DNA from: Candidatus Cloacimonadota bacterium | GTDB taxonomy: Bacteria; Cloacimonadota; Cloacimonadia; JGIOTU-2 | DNA: 5,471 nucleotides | Direction: 5' to 3' | NCBI GenBank assembly: GCA_021160355.1 | Contig: JAGHCS010000215.1 | Span: 1-5,471 of the forward strand | Shown: piece after piece, positions 1-5,471 of the stretch | How the letters are laid out: each line of letters begins with the position of its first letter | Numbering within the stretch: position 1 is the stretch's first letter | Made by a program: the position numbers and the translations under genes | Notes under the pieces: generated by a model | What the model saw: only the letters and a program-made list of their open reading frames with translations | Told to the model about the DNA's origin: nothing | The model's database searches: none

Positions 1-1179
1 CCGATGTTCAAATTTCCTCTTGCAGGCATACCAATGCAATTCCAGGCAGAAGCAGTATTTGCAGATAATGCAGGTGACGATGATACAGATATCAATGCCT
101 ACAGAGGGAAAGCTCTTTTTGATATTATTCCTGAAACAACTTCTTTGAGATTCGGATTTGGTGAATATCATGCGCAACTTCCGCAAACTTCAACTTCCTC
201 AAAAGAGCATACAAGCACCGAGTTGGATATGCAGGTTTCATATTCGATGGATCAGCTCGGTTGGCAGGGACCAATGGAATTTATTCTTTCAGGTGAGTAT
301 TATCAATTCAAAGATACTGACAATGTGAATATGGATTCCCTGAAAACTACCTTTGCAAAAGGCGATAGAATATTTGCCGGGCTGGAAGTGAATTTCCCTG
401 CAGCAATGAAAATCTTTGCACACTTTCAGAGAAATAAACTTGAGTTTGCAAGGGATATTTCAAAAAATCGTCTTACACTCGGCGGAGAATTTTCTACGGA
501 CAAGCTTTCTGCCAAGATTGCTATGAGCACCTGGAAAACTGACTTTCCTGATAGTCTTGTAAGCTGGAATGATTATTATGTATATATGGAAAAAACCGAT
601 GGGAACGGGCGCTGGTTTCAGAAATATACGAATGTTCCTTATGCACAATACACACTCATGGGTTATGAAACTGCCGTGTACTGGGATATTTTGCTTGGAT
701 ACGATTTTGAACTCCTAAAACAGAAATTCTATATTGGATACGAAGGCAAGATTGCACAGCAGGATATTAAGTATGAACCGAAATTGATAGAAAATATTGC
801 TTCTCTCCAATGGGATATTTCACCCCAATGGACGCTCTACACAAACCTTCGTGTGCCGATATATAATGATCCGTTCCTGCAACTTAAAACTGATTTCAGC
901 GAATGGCAGGATGTATTCTGGTGCAACTTCACCAGTCTGACCTATCACCTGAGAAAGAATATTGATCTCTCATTATACTGGGGTGTGAATCCAATTGCCC
1001 TCAGCAAAGTTACTGATGAATTTATGCCAATAGGCAGATTTGAATTTATGAATGATATTGCGAATTTTAATAATTATCTTGAGAACAGTTATACCGGGCT
1101 CGGTGAAAAGATACGTGAAGCTGAAAATGCTCTTACAGATAAGCAGCGTATCGGTGTCGAAGCTGTATTGAGATTTTAA
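1..1179 (+). CDS. Outer-membrane beta-barrel protein, 3' part (5' end outside window)
   Basis: The frame is open from base 1 and ends at TAA 1177-1179, giving about 392 residues. The ATG at 4 is probably internal: what follows has no signal peptide and already reads as an amphipathic strand. At least ten segments alternate polar and hydrophobic/aromatic residues as transmembrane beta-strands do, for example LRFGFGEYHAQL, MEFILSGEYYQF, DLSLYWGVNP and the C-terminal RIGVEAVLRF. The final residue is Phe, the usual end of BAM-assembled outer-membrane proteins. A Trp/Tyr-rich stretch at about 545-690 could be an aromatic surface loop. I recognise no named family. Only 13 nt separate it from the next lipoprotein gene, so it is probably co-transcribed with the glucan genes. 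A porin-like or scaffold role in glucan uptake is inference from that context. It lacks recognisable TonB-dependent-receptor (SusC) features, though the N-terminal part, where plug and TonB box would lie, is missing. Confidence 0.8.
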   Translation, partial: PMFKFPLAGIPMQFQAEAVFADNAGDDDTDINAYRGKALFDIIPETTSLRFGFGEYHAQLPQTSTSSKEHTSTELDMQVSYSMDQLGWQGPMEFILSGEYYQFKDTDNVNMDSLKTTFAKGDRIFAGLEVNFPAAMKIFAHFQRNKLEFARDISKNRLTLGGEFSTDKLSAKIAMSTWKTDFPDSLVSWNDYYVYMEKTDGNGRWFQKYTNVPYAQYTLMGYETAVYWDILLGYDFELLKQKFYIGYEGKIAQQDIKYEPKLIENIASLQWDISPQWTLYTNLRVPIYNDPFLQLKTDFSEWQDVFWCNFTSLTYHLRKNIDLSLYWGVNPIALSKVTDEFMPIGRFEFMNDIANFNNYLENSYTGLGEKIREAENALTDKQRIGVEAVLRF

Positions 1180-1182
1180 GGA
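1178..1182 (+). promoter_or_regulatory. Ribosome binding site overlapping the upstream stop codon
   Basis: AAGGA lies 10 nt before the ATG at 1193 and shares two bases with the TAA of the barrel gene. This supports the start at 1193 and suggests translational coupling of the two genes. Confidence 0.55.
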
Positions 1183-1192
1183 TTTACAAAAT

Positions 1193-1618
1193 ATGAAAAA
1201 AATACTTTTAATTATAATACTGCTTTCGTTCATCTTTGTATCCGCCTGTTCATTGTCCTTCATCAAGAAACGGCTGCCTGCTCCTCATCGAATTCCCGGT
1301 GAAGGAGTTCTATTCCAACTTGAAGCCCCTTCTGCGAGAACTGTGACCCTTTCCGGAAATTTTCCTGACAACATGTGGAGTGGAACTGCAACTGCATCCG
1401 GAACTTTCAATGAAAATATCGATAAGATGTATGATGACGGAACCCACGGCGACAGAGTTGCAGAAGACGGTATCTGGTCCATTATAAAGCAGCTTGCTCC
1501 CGGCAGATATGAATATAAATATGTCATAGACAGAAACACCTGGGTGAAAGACCCCAATGCCTTCGAGGTGACCGATGACGGTTACGGTGGAAGTAATTCT
1601 GTCCTGATCATAAACTAA
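1193..1618 (+). CDS. Small lipoprotein made of one AMPK-type (CBM48-like) glycogen-binding module
   Basis: This encodes 141 residues. A Lys-Lys and hydrophobic signal peptide ends in the lipobox VSAC with Cys19, so the mature protein should be lipid-anchored; Ser follows the Cys, which does not signal inner-membrane retention under the E. coli rule. A short linker leads to one E-set/CBM48-like module at about residues 38-141. It carries the pattern of the AMPK beta-subunit glycogen-binding domain: Trp62 after GNF, Lys109 in YEYKY, Trp117, and Asn135 in DDGYGGSNS, matching AMPK beta1 W100, K126, W133 and N150. It differs in an acidic loop, DDGTHGDRVAEDG (81-93), which could bind a metal or simply be a turn. 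No catalytic domain is present, so it is most likely a glucan-binding accessory protein. The closing DGYGG-N-S motif recurs three times in the amylase gene downstream, so they share ancestry. GC is about 44% (hand count, 1201-1560). The start is fixed by the signal peptide. Confidence 0.88.
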   Translation: MKKILLIIILLSFIFVSACSLSFIKKRLPAPHRIPGEGVLFQLEAPSARTVTLSGNFPDNMWSGTATASGTFNENIDKMYDDGTHGDRVAEDGIWSIIKQLAPGRYEYKYVIDRNTWVKDPNAFEVTDDGYGGSNSVLIIN

Positions 1619-1622
1619 TTTT

Positions 1623-1627
1623 GAGGT
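1623..1627 (+). promoter_or_regulatory. Ribosome binding site
   Basis: GAGGT ends 4 nt before the ATG at 1632, between the stop of the small lipoprotein and the next gene. It supports that start. Confidence 0.6.
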
Positions 1628-1631
1628 AAAT

Positions 1632-2339
1632 ATGAAAAAGATATTAATCTTACTTTTTTTGATAACGGTCGTGTTCTTTATTAGTTGTGATAAAACTCCC
1701 TTTAAAGTTCCCTTTGATTCATTGAGAGATGTAATTTTCAATGTTAATATGAAACCAAAGATCGAGGATGGAACTTTTAATGTTAACACTGATACATTAT
1801 TTATTTATGGCGATTTTCAGAGCTGGAGTAAATATGAGATGTTTGATGTTGATAATGATAGTATATATTCGAAAACCGTTAATGGTTTACTGACAAGTAA
1901 AGAATATGAGTATCAATATGGCATAAATGATTCCTTGGAAGACTTACAAGGAAAAGTACGAACTTATACCGTGAAAGATAGCGGAAATACTACATCGGAT
2001 TTCTATGGGGAATTGGATCCAACAATCGTTACATTTCAGGTTAATATGAATTATCAAGTCGAATTAGGATACTTTATAATTGGTAGTGATTTTGTTGATC
2101 TTGCGGGGAATTTCAATAATTGGGAAGGTTCTAGTCATCTTGACGATTCAGGTGGTGATGGCATCTACGAAATTACATATTATAACATGGTTCCTGATCA
2201 GCAATTAGAATTTAAATTTCGTATAAATGGTAGTTGGGACACAGCAGAATTTCCTGGTGGGGGTCCTAACAGAACATATACTGTTATAGCTGGAGAAAAT
2301 ATTTTATATTATTGGTATAATGATGAACAACCTGAGTAA
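1632..2339 (+). CDS. Lipoprotein with two tandem E-set / carbohydrate-binding-like modules
   Basis: This encodes 235 residues. The signal peptide ends in lipobox FISC with Cys19, followed by Asp20-Lys21. Two beta-sandwich modules follow, at about residues 34-116 and 131-232. Each opens with an FxVNM strand (FNVNM, FQVNM), then a G-[DN]-F-x-x-W turn (Trp65, Trp164), and closes with R-T-Y-T-V. Module 2 keeps the AMPK-type ligand residues Trp164, Lys195 (EFKF) and Trp202 (GSW), with Asn213 near the expected Asn. Module 1 has Gln95 where Lys is expected and lacks the second Trp, so it may be structural or have another ligand. There is no catalytic motif; a glucan-binding role at the membrane, analogous to SusE/SusF, is inferred from fold and neighbours. 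The gene is AT-rich (about 33% GC by hand count over 1681-2280, against about 44% in the flanking genes), which hints at a different origin or weaker codon selection. It sits 13 nt after one gene and 58 nt before the next. Confidence 0.85.
   Translation: MKKILILLFLITVVFFISCDKTPFKVPFDSLRDVIFNVNMKPKIEDGTFNVNTDTLFIYGDFQSWSKYEMFDVDNDSIYSKTVNGLLTSKEYEYQYGINDSLEDLQGKVRTYTVKDSGNTTSDFYGELDPTIVTFQVNMNYQVELGYFIIGSDFVDLAGNFNNWEGSSHLDDSGGDGIYEITYYNMVPDQQLEFKFRINGSWDTAEFPGGGPNRTYTVIAGENILYYWYNDEQPE
1731..2327. repeat. Two diverged tandem FxVNM-type beta-sandwich modules (protein-level repeat)
   Basis: Module 1 (about 1731-1979) and module 2 (about 2022-2327) share, in order, an FxVNM strand, an aromatic strand, a G-[DN]-F-x-x-W turn and a closing RTYTV strand. 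The similarity is clear in protein but weak in DNA, so the duplication is old. Confidence 0.65.
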
Positions 2340-2385
2340 AAGATAAAACCATATAAGATTATCATGTAATAGAAATAATATTTGT

Positions 2386-2391
2386 GGAGGA
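2386..2391 (+). promoter_or_regulatory. Strong ribosome binding site of the amylase gene
   Basis: GGAGGA lies 6 nt before the ATG at 2398. It is the best Shine-Dalgarno match in the window and fixes the amylase start, suggesting high translation relative to its neighbours. The rest of the 58-nt gap (2340-2397) is AT-rich and shows no promoter or hairpin that I trust. Confidence 0.75.
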
Positions 2392-2397
2392 AAATAC

Positions 2398-5316
2398 ATG
2401 AAACGTATTTCTTTTTTACTTCTGATCATCCCGCTGCTCCTTGCAGGATGTGGAACTCTGGGCTTTGGCTCCTTTGAAGGCAAGCCACCCCAAACAGCCA
2501 CGACAATTCAATCAGAAAGCGGAACTACTTTTTCTTTTGAAGCACCTGACGCAGCAAACGTTTATATTGCAGGTGATTTCAATAGCTGGGATGCTCAAGC
2601 AGATCCCATGATAAAACAGAACGATATCTGGGTGATCACCCTCGATCTTGCACCCGGAACCTATCAATACAAATTTGTAGTGAATGGTTCGGAATGGAAA
2701 CCCGATCCCAATAATCCAAATACCGCTGAAGACGGATATGGTGGACAAAACTCAGTAATAACTATTGGAGAAGAATCAATGACAACCTACATTCAAGAAG
2801 AAACTAAACCACAAAGCGGAGTTTTCCCCGTAACCTTCGAATATCAACCTCTCACCGGTGGCAAGCATGACGTGTATCTCGCTGGTGAATTCAATAACTG
2901 GTCGGATAAAGACATAAAACTTGAAGAAGACAACGGAATCTACAAAACAACAATTCAGCTTCCTAAAGGAAAATATACCTATAAATTCGTTGTGGACGGC
3001 AACTGGGTTACTGATGAGAACGCAACTGAATTTATAGGCGACGGTTTTGGTGGACAGAACTCCGTAGTGTTCGTGGGCAACAAAGAGGATATCGAAGCTC
3101 TTTACAAAGTTGATTTTTTTTATAGACCAGATAAAGAAGGCGTCACTGAAGTGTATCTTGCGGGCTCCTTTAATGGCTGGAATTCAAAAGCTAATAAGAT
3201 GGAAGAAGATGAAGACGGAGTTTACAGTACGACCCTCCTTCTCAAAGGTGGAGAATATCAATATAAATTCGTTGTGAACGGTATGGACTGGGTTACTGAT
3301 TTAAGTGCATCCCGTTTTGCTGATGATGGCTTTGGTGGACAGAATTCCATTCTCGATGTTGATGAGCGCTTCTCAAAAGTTCAAATCGAAACAGGCGATG
3401 GTAATATTATGGCTTATGGTATTCCAACTGACCAATCACTGGAAACGATCAATCCACTTTCCGATATAAAAATAGAATTCAAAGCTCGTGCTCACAGGAA
3501 TGACCTGGAAAATATCTATCTCTCGAAGGATGGAGAGAAGATCGAGATGGATTTTGTGGACTCAGATGATACCTTTGATTATTATCATAAAATAATTGAA
3601 CTTGATTCACCCGATGATGAGTTTGATTACTACTTCATTTATGTGGATGGTGGAAAAGAATTTTATCTTCTTAATGGCACACTGACAGAGAACTTTGATG
3701 AAGATATGGTTTTCCATTATTCAAAGAAATCAGTCGAGCCCTTCTTCACACCGGACTGGGTAAAGAACGGCATTATTTACCAGATATTCTGTGATAGATT
3801 TTATAATGGCGACAAATCAAATGACCAGGATTTCACAGAATGGTATTATGAAGGTGTGAACCAGCCCCCACCACCCGGGAAGAAGTTACCCCCCAATAAG
3901 CAGTATTTCCACCTCGTTGATGATTGGTATGATATTTCCAGCTTAAAAAGCAATCCGTACAGACATGACGGTAAACCGGACTGGTGGTCGTTCTATGGCG
4001 GCGACATTAATGGAGTGCGCCAGAAACTTGATTATCTCGAAGATTTGGGTATCACTATAATTTATTTCAATCCACTCTTCGAAGCGAAGTCAAATCACAA
4101 GTACGATGCGGTAGATTATATGAAACTTGACCCTCATTTCGGTACAGCCGAGGAATTCAAGGAATTTGTAAAAGTAGCTCACGAACACGGTATTCATGTG
4201 ATCATTGACTGTGCTTTTAACCATACAGGTGAAACTTTCTGGGCATTTCAGGATGCGCTTGAAAAAGGTCCCGATTCACCGTACTGGCACTGGTATGAGA
4301 TCAAAAAATGGCCTCTGCCGGATCCATTCCCTGCAAACTACAAGCCATCAGATTACTATGAATGCTGGTGGGGTGTGGGTGAAATGCCTGACCTCAACTG
4401 GGATCTTACACTGCCCAATCCTGTTGAGAACAGTATAAAGAATATCGACGATGCAGACCCGAACTGGGATGTTGTGAACTATGTTCTCGACGTCGCAGAT
4501 TTTTGGATCAAGGAAATGGACTGTGATGGATTCCGTCTTGATGTTCCAAATGAAGTGCCCTTCTGGTTCTGGGAACTTTTCCGTGATAAAGTGAAATCCA
4601 TAAAACCGGATGCCTATCTTGTTGGTGAGATCTGGGGCAATGCAACCGATTGGGTGAATAGCCATTACTTTGATTCGGTCATGAACTATGCATTTTTCAA
4701 AGATCCTGTAATGCGTTTCTTTGCAATGAGGAGCTGCAGCGCAAAGACCTTTGACAGAGACATCAAACAGGGCTTGCTCGTATATCCTACTCAGGCAGTG
4801 CAATGTATGATGAATCTAATAGACAGCCATGATACATTCCGATACCTGGAATCCATCAAGGGCGATACCGATAAGCTTAAACTCACGATGCTCTTTTCCC
4901 TGACCTATGTCGGCGCTCCGCATATATGGTATGGCGACGAGATCGGAATGATGGGCGGCCATGATCCGGACTGTCGCAGACCAATGAATTGGAAATATAC
5001 TGAAGATAAAGAAAAGGTTGCTCTTCGGGACTGGTATAAAAAACTTATCCAAATCAGGAAAGATTTCTCCTGTCTACGAACCGGAGATTTCCATACAGTG
5101 CTCACCGATGGCATGGTTTATGCTTATAAACGAAGTAGTGATGACTGCTCGATAACGGTAGTGATCAATAACGACACAAAAACTCATACGGTGAAGATTC
5201 CTTTCAATGAAGGGCAGAAATCAGCAATAAACCTTCTTAACGATACGCAATATCAGATCACAGATGGAGAAGTGGAAATTACTCTCCAACCCATGAGCGG
5301 AGTGATCCTGAAATAA
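2398..5316 (+). CDS. Lipid-anchored GH13 alpha-glucanase (neopullulanase/cyclomaltodextrinase-like) with three CBM48-like modules
   Basis: This encodes 972 residues. The signal peptide ends in lipobox LLAGC with Cys18 (Gly at +2), so a membrane-anchored, probably outer-membrane enzyme is expected. Three AMPK-type glycogen-binding modules follow (about 42-124, 142-227, 236-321), each with Trp/Lys/Trp/Asn ligand positions: W64/K92/W100/N118, W168/K196/W203/N221, W261/K290/W298/N316. Residues about 355-440 resemble the CBM34-like N-domain of neopullulanases. The GH13 barrel starts near 452. Conserved sites are D604-N608-H609 (region I), MPDLN 663-667 (region V), R713 and nucleophile D715 (GFRLD), acid/base E744 (GEIW), and H811-D812 (transition-state Asp). 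YGDEIGM 845-851 and RRPMNW 860-865 follow, then a C-terminal beta-sandwich from about 895. The enzyme should hydrolyse alpha-1,4 (possibly also alpha-1,6) glucosidic bonds by the retaining mechanism; exact specificity cannot be read off. It is much longer than typical neopullulanases (about 585 residues) because of the lipid-anchored binding modules. A proline-rich loop (490-499) precedes the WYDISSL segment. The catalytic set is intact, so it should be active. Confidence 0.95.
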   Translation: MKRISFLLLIIPLLLAGCGTLGFGSFEGKPPQTATTIQSESGTTFSFEAPDAANVYIAGDFNSWDAQADPMIKQNDIWVITLDLAPGTYQYKFVVNGSEWKPDPNNPNTAEDGYGGQNSVITIGEESMTTYIQEETKPQSGVFPVTFEYQPLTGGKHDVYLAGEFNNWSDKDIKLEEDNGIYKTTIQLPKGKYTYKFVVDGNWVTDENATEFIGDGFGGQNSVVFVGNKEDIEALYKVDFFYRPDKEGVTEVYLAGSFNGWNSKANKMEEDEDGVYSTTLLLKGGEYQYKFVVNGMDWVTDLSASRFADDGFGGQNSILDVDERFSKVQIETGDGNIMAYGIPTDQSLETINPLSDIKIEFKARAHRNDLENIYLSKDGEKIEMDFVDSDDTFDYYHKIIELDSPDDEFDYYFIYVDGGKEFYLLNGTLTENFDEDMVFHYSKKSVEPFFTPDWVKNGIIYQIFCDRFYNGDKSNDQDFTEWYYEGVNQPPPPGKKLPPNKQYFHLVDDWYDISSLKSNPYRHDGKPDWWSFYGGDINGVRQKLDYLEDLGITIIYFNPLFEAKSNHKYDAVDYMKLDPHFGTAEEFKEFVKVAHEHGIHVIIDCAFNHTGETFWAFQDALEKGPDSPYWHWYEIKKWPLPDPFPANYKPSDYYECWWGVGEMPDLNWDLTLPNPVENSIKNIDDADPNWDVVNYVLDVADFWIKEMDCDGFRLDVPNEVPFWFWELFRDKVKSIKPDAYLVGEIWGNATDWVNSHYFDSVMNYAFFKDPVMRFFAMRSCSAKTFDRDIKQGLLVYPTQAVQCMMNLIDSHDTFRYLESIKGDTDKLKLTMLFSLTYVGAPHIWYGDEIGMMGGHDPDCRRPMNWKYTEDKEKVALRDWYKKLIQIRKDFSCLRTGDFHTVLTDGMVYAYKRSSDDCSITVVINNDTKTHTVKIPFNEGQKSAINLLNDTQYQITDGEVEITLQPMSGVILK
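2521..3360. repeat. Three tandem CBM48-like glycogen-binding modules within the amylase gene
   Basis: The modules lie at about 2521-2769, 2821-3078 and 3103-3360. Each follows the pattern [IL]-A-G-x-F-N-x-W, then Y-x-Y-K-F-V-V-[ND]-G, a Trp, and D-G-[FY]-G-G-Q-N-S. The GGQN motifs are 309 bp apart for modules 1 to 2 and 285 bp for modules 2 to 3. Modules 2 and 3 share exact DNA words of 14-15 bases (2980-2994 with 3262-3276; 3002-3015 with 3287-3300; 3046-3059 with 3331-3344), so they are the more recent copies. Confidence 0.88.
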
Positions 5317-5337
5317 TATTCCCTGAGAAATGGGGTA

Positions 5338-5471
5338 ATGATGAATAGAAAATTATCAGCAGTGTTGATGGTACTTCTTTTTGTCGCCTTCAATGCATTC
5401 ACGTTTGAAATAACCGGAGATATATCCAACTGGCAAAAAGAAGATTTTATCGGCTTTGATGAAGTCGGTGA
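5338..5471 (+). CDS. Secreted protein, 5' part only; CBM9/DOMON-like N-terminus suspected
   Basis: The first 44 codons are visible and the gene runs off the right edge. Two adjacent ATG codons (5338 and 5341) are possible starts. The second sits 5 nt after a GGGG stretch (5332-5335) and is better spaced; the first is only 2 nt away. Residues 1-20 form a signal peptide (N-R-K followed by a hydrophobic run from about Leu6 to Phe18) without a lipobox Cys, so the product is exported but not lipidated. Cleavage near Ala20 is a guess. The mature start, FEITGDISNWQKEDFIGFDE, resembles the opening strand of CBM9-like or glucodextranase-type DOMON domains, which often begin with a G-D-[IL]-S-[DN]-W motif. 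This rests on a very short match. It lies 21-24 nt after the amylase stop, so it is probably in the same operon and in the same glucan system. It could be a soluble binding protein or the head of a beta-barrel protein. Confidence 0.75.
   Translation, partial: MMNRKLSAVLMVLLFVAFNAFTFEITGDISNWQKEDFIGFDEVG

Noticed and set aside
4..6. ATG at base 4 as the true start of the barrel gene
   Set aside because: The frame is open upstream to the window edge, no signal peptide follows, and the sequence is already strand-like, so the gene most likely begins outside the window.
1310..1789. 159-residue antisense open frame across the two small lipoprotein genes
   Set aside because: It crosses the junction of two well-supported genes on the other strand, has no recognisable domain, and is explained by codon bias of the sense strand.
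1632..2339. Assigning the two-module lipoprotein as SusE or SusF
   Set aside because: Layout is similar, but the sequence modules are not clearly those families and no SusC/SusD is present to support the name.
2340..2397. Internal promoter in the 58-nt gap before the amylase gene
   Set aside because: TAATAT at 2376-2381 resembles a -10 box, but there is no matching -35 box, and a start site from it would fall at or within the ribosome binding site. The Bacteroidetes-type TAnnTTTG also does not fit cleanly.
4205..4438. Same-strand 77-residue open frame inside the amylase gene
   Set aside because: It is out of frame with the catalytic domain and has no ribosome binding site or recognisable content.
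4348..4803. 151-residue antisense open frame within the amylase gene
   Set aside because: It lies wholly opposite the conserved GH13 catalytic region, whose sense translation carries the active-site motifs; no start signal or domain supports it.
5321..5335. CCC...GGGG inverted pair after the amylase stop as a terminator
   Set aside because: Only three to four base pairs with no T-tract; the G-run is better read as a weak ribosome binding site for the next gene.

Overview
The window holds a compact, single-strand (+) gene cluster for binding and cutting an alpha-glucan (starch, glycogen or maltodextrin type) at the cell envelope. The organism looks like a diderm (Gram-negative-type) bacterium. 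One product reads as an outer-membrane beta-barrel ending in Phe, three products carry lipoprotein signal peptides with a lipobox Cys, and one has an ordinary signal peptide. GC is moderate (hand counts of about 44% in two of the genes), all complete genes stop with TAA, and Shine-Dalgarno sites are present. The 'FxVNM' style of beta-sandwich module and these lipoproteins suggest the FCB group or a related candidate phylum such as Cloacimonadota. That placement is inference only; no marker gene is present.

Layout: (1) 1-1179, the 3' part of a beta-barrel protein whose 5' end lies outside the window. (2) 1193-1618, a small lipoprotein that is almost entirely one AMPK-type glycogen-binding (CBM48-like, E-set) module. 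(3) 1632-2339, a lipoprotein with two beta-sandwich modules, markedly more AT-rich (about 33% GC by hand count) than its neighbours. (4) 2398-5316, a 972-residue lipoprotein with three tandem CBM48-like modules, a CBM34/neopullulanase-type N-domain, a GH13 catalytic barrel with all catalytic residues, and a C-terminal beta-sandwich. (5) 5338-5471, the start of a secreted protein whose mature N-terminus (TGDISNW) recalls CBM9/DOMON-type carbohydrate-binding domains; it runs off the right edge.

Gaps are 13, 13, 58 and 21 nt, with no convincing terminator or promoter between genes, so one transcript is likely. The proposed joint role is this: the lipoproteins hold alpha-glucan at the membrane, the GH13 lipoprotein cuts it, and the barrel passes products or organises the complex. 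It resembles the Bacteroides Sus system in logic, but no SusC- or SusD-like gene is visible here, and the binding modules are AMPK/CBM48-type. There are no RNA genes, mobile elements or CRISPR arrays that I can see, and no gene-free stretch longer than 58 nt.
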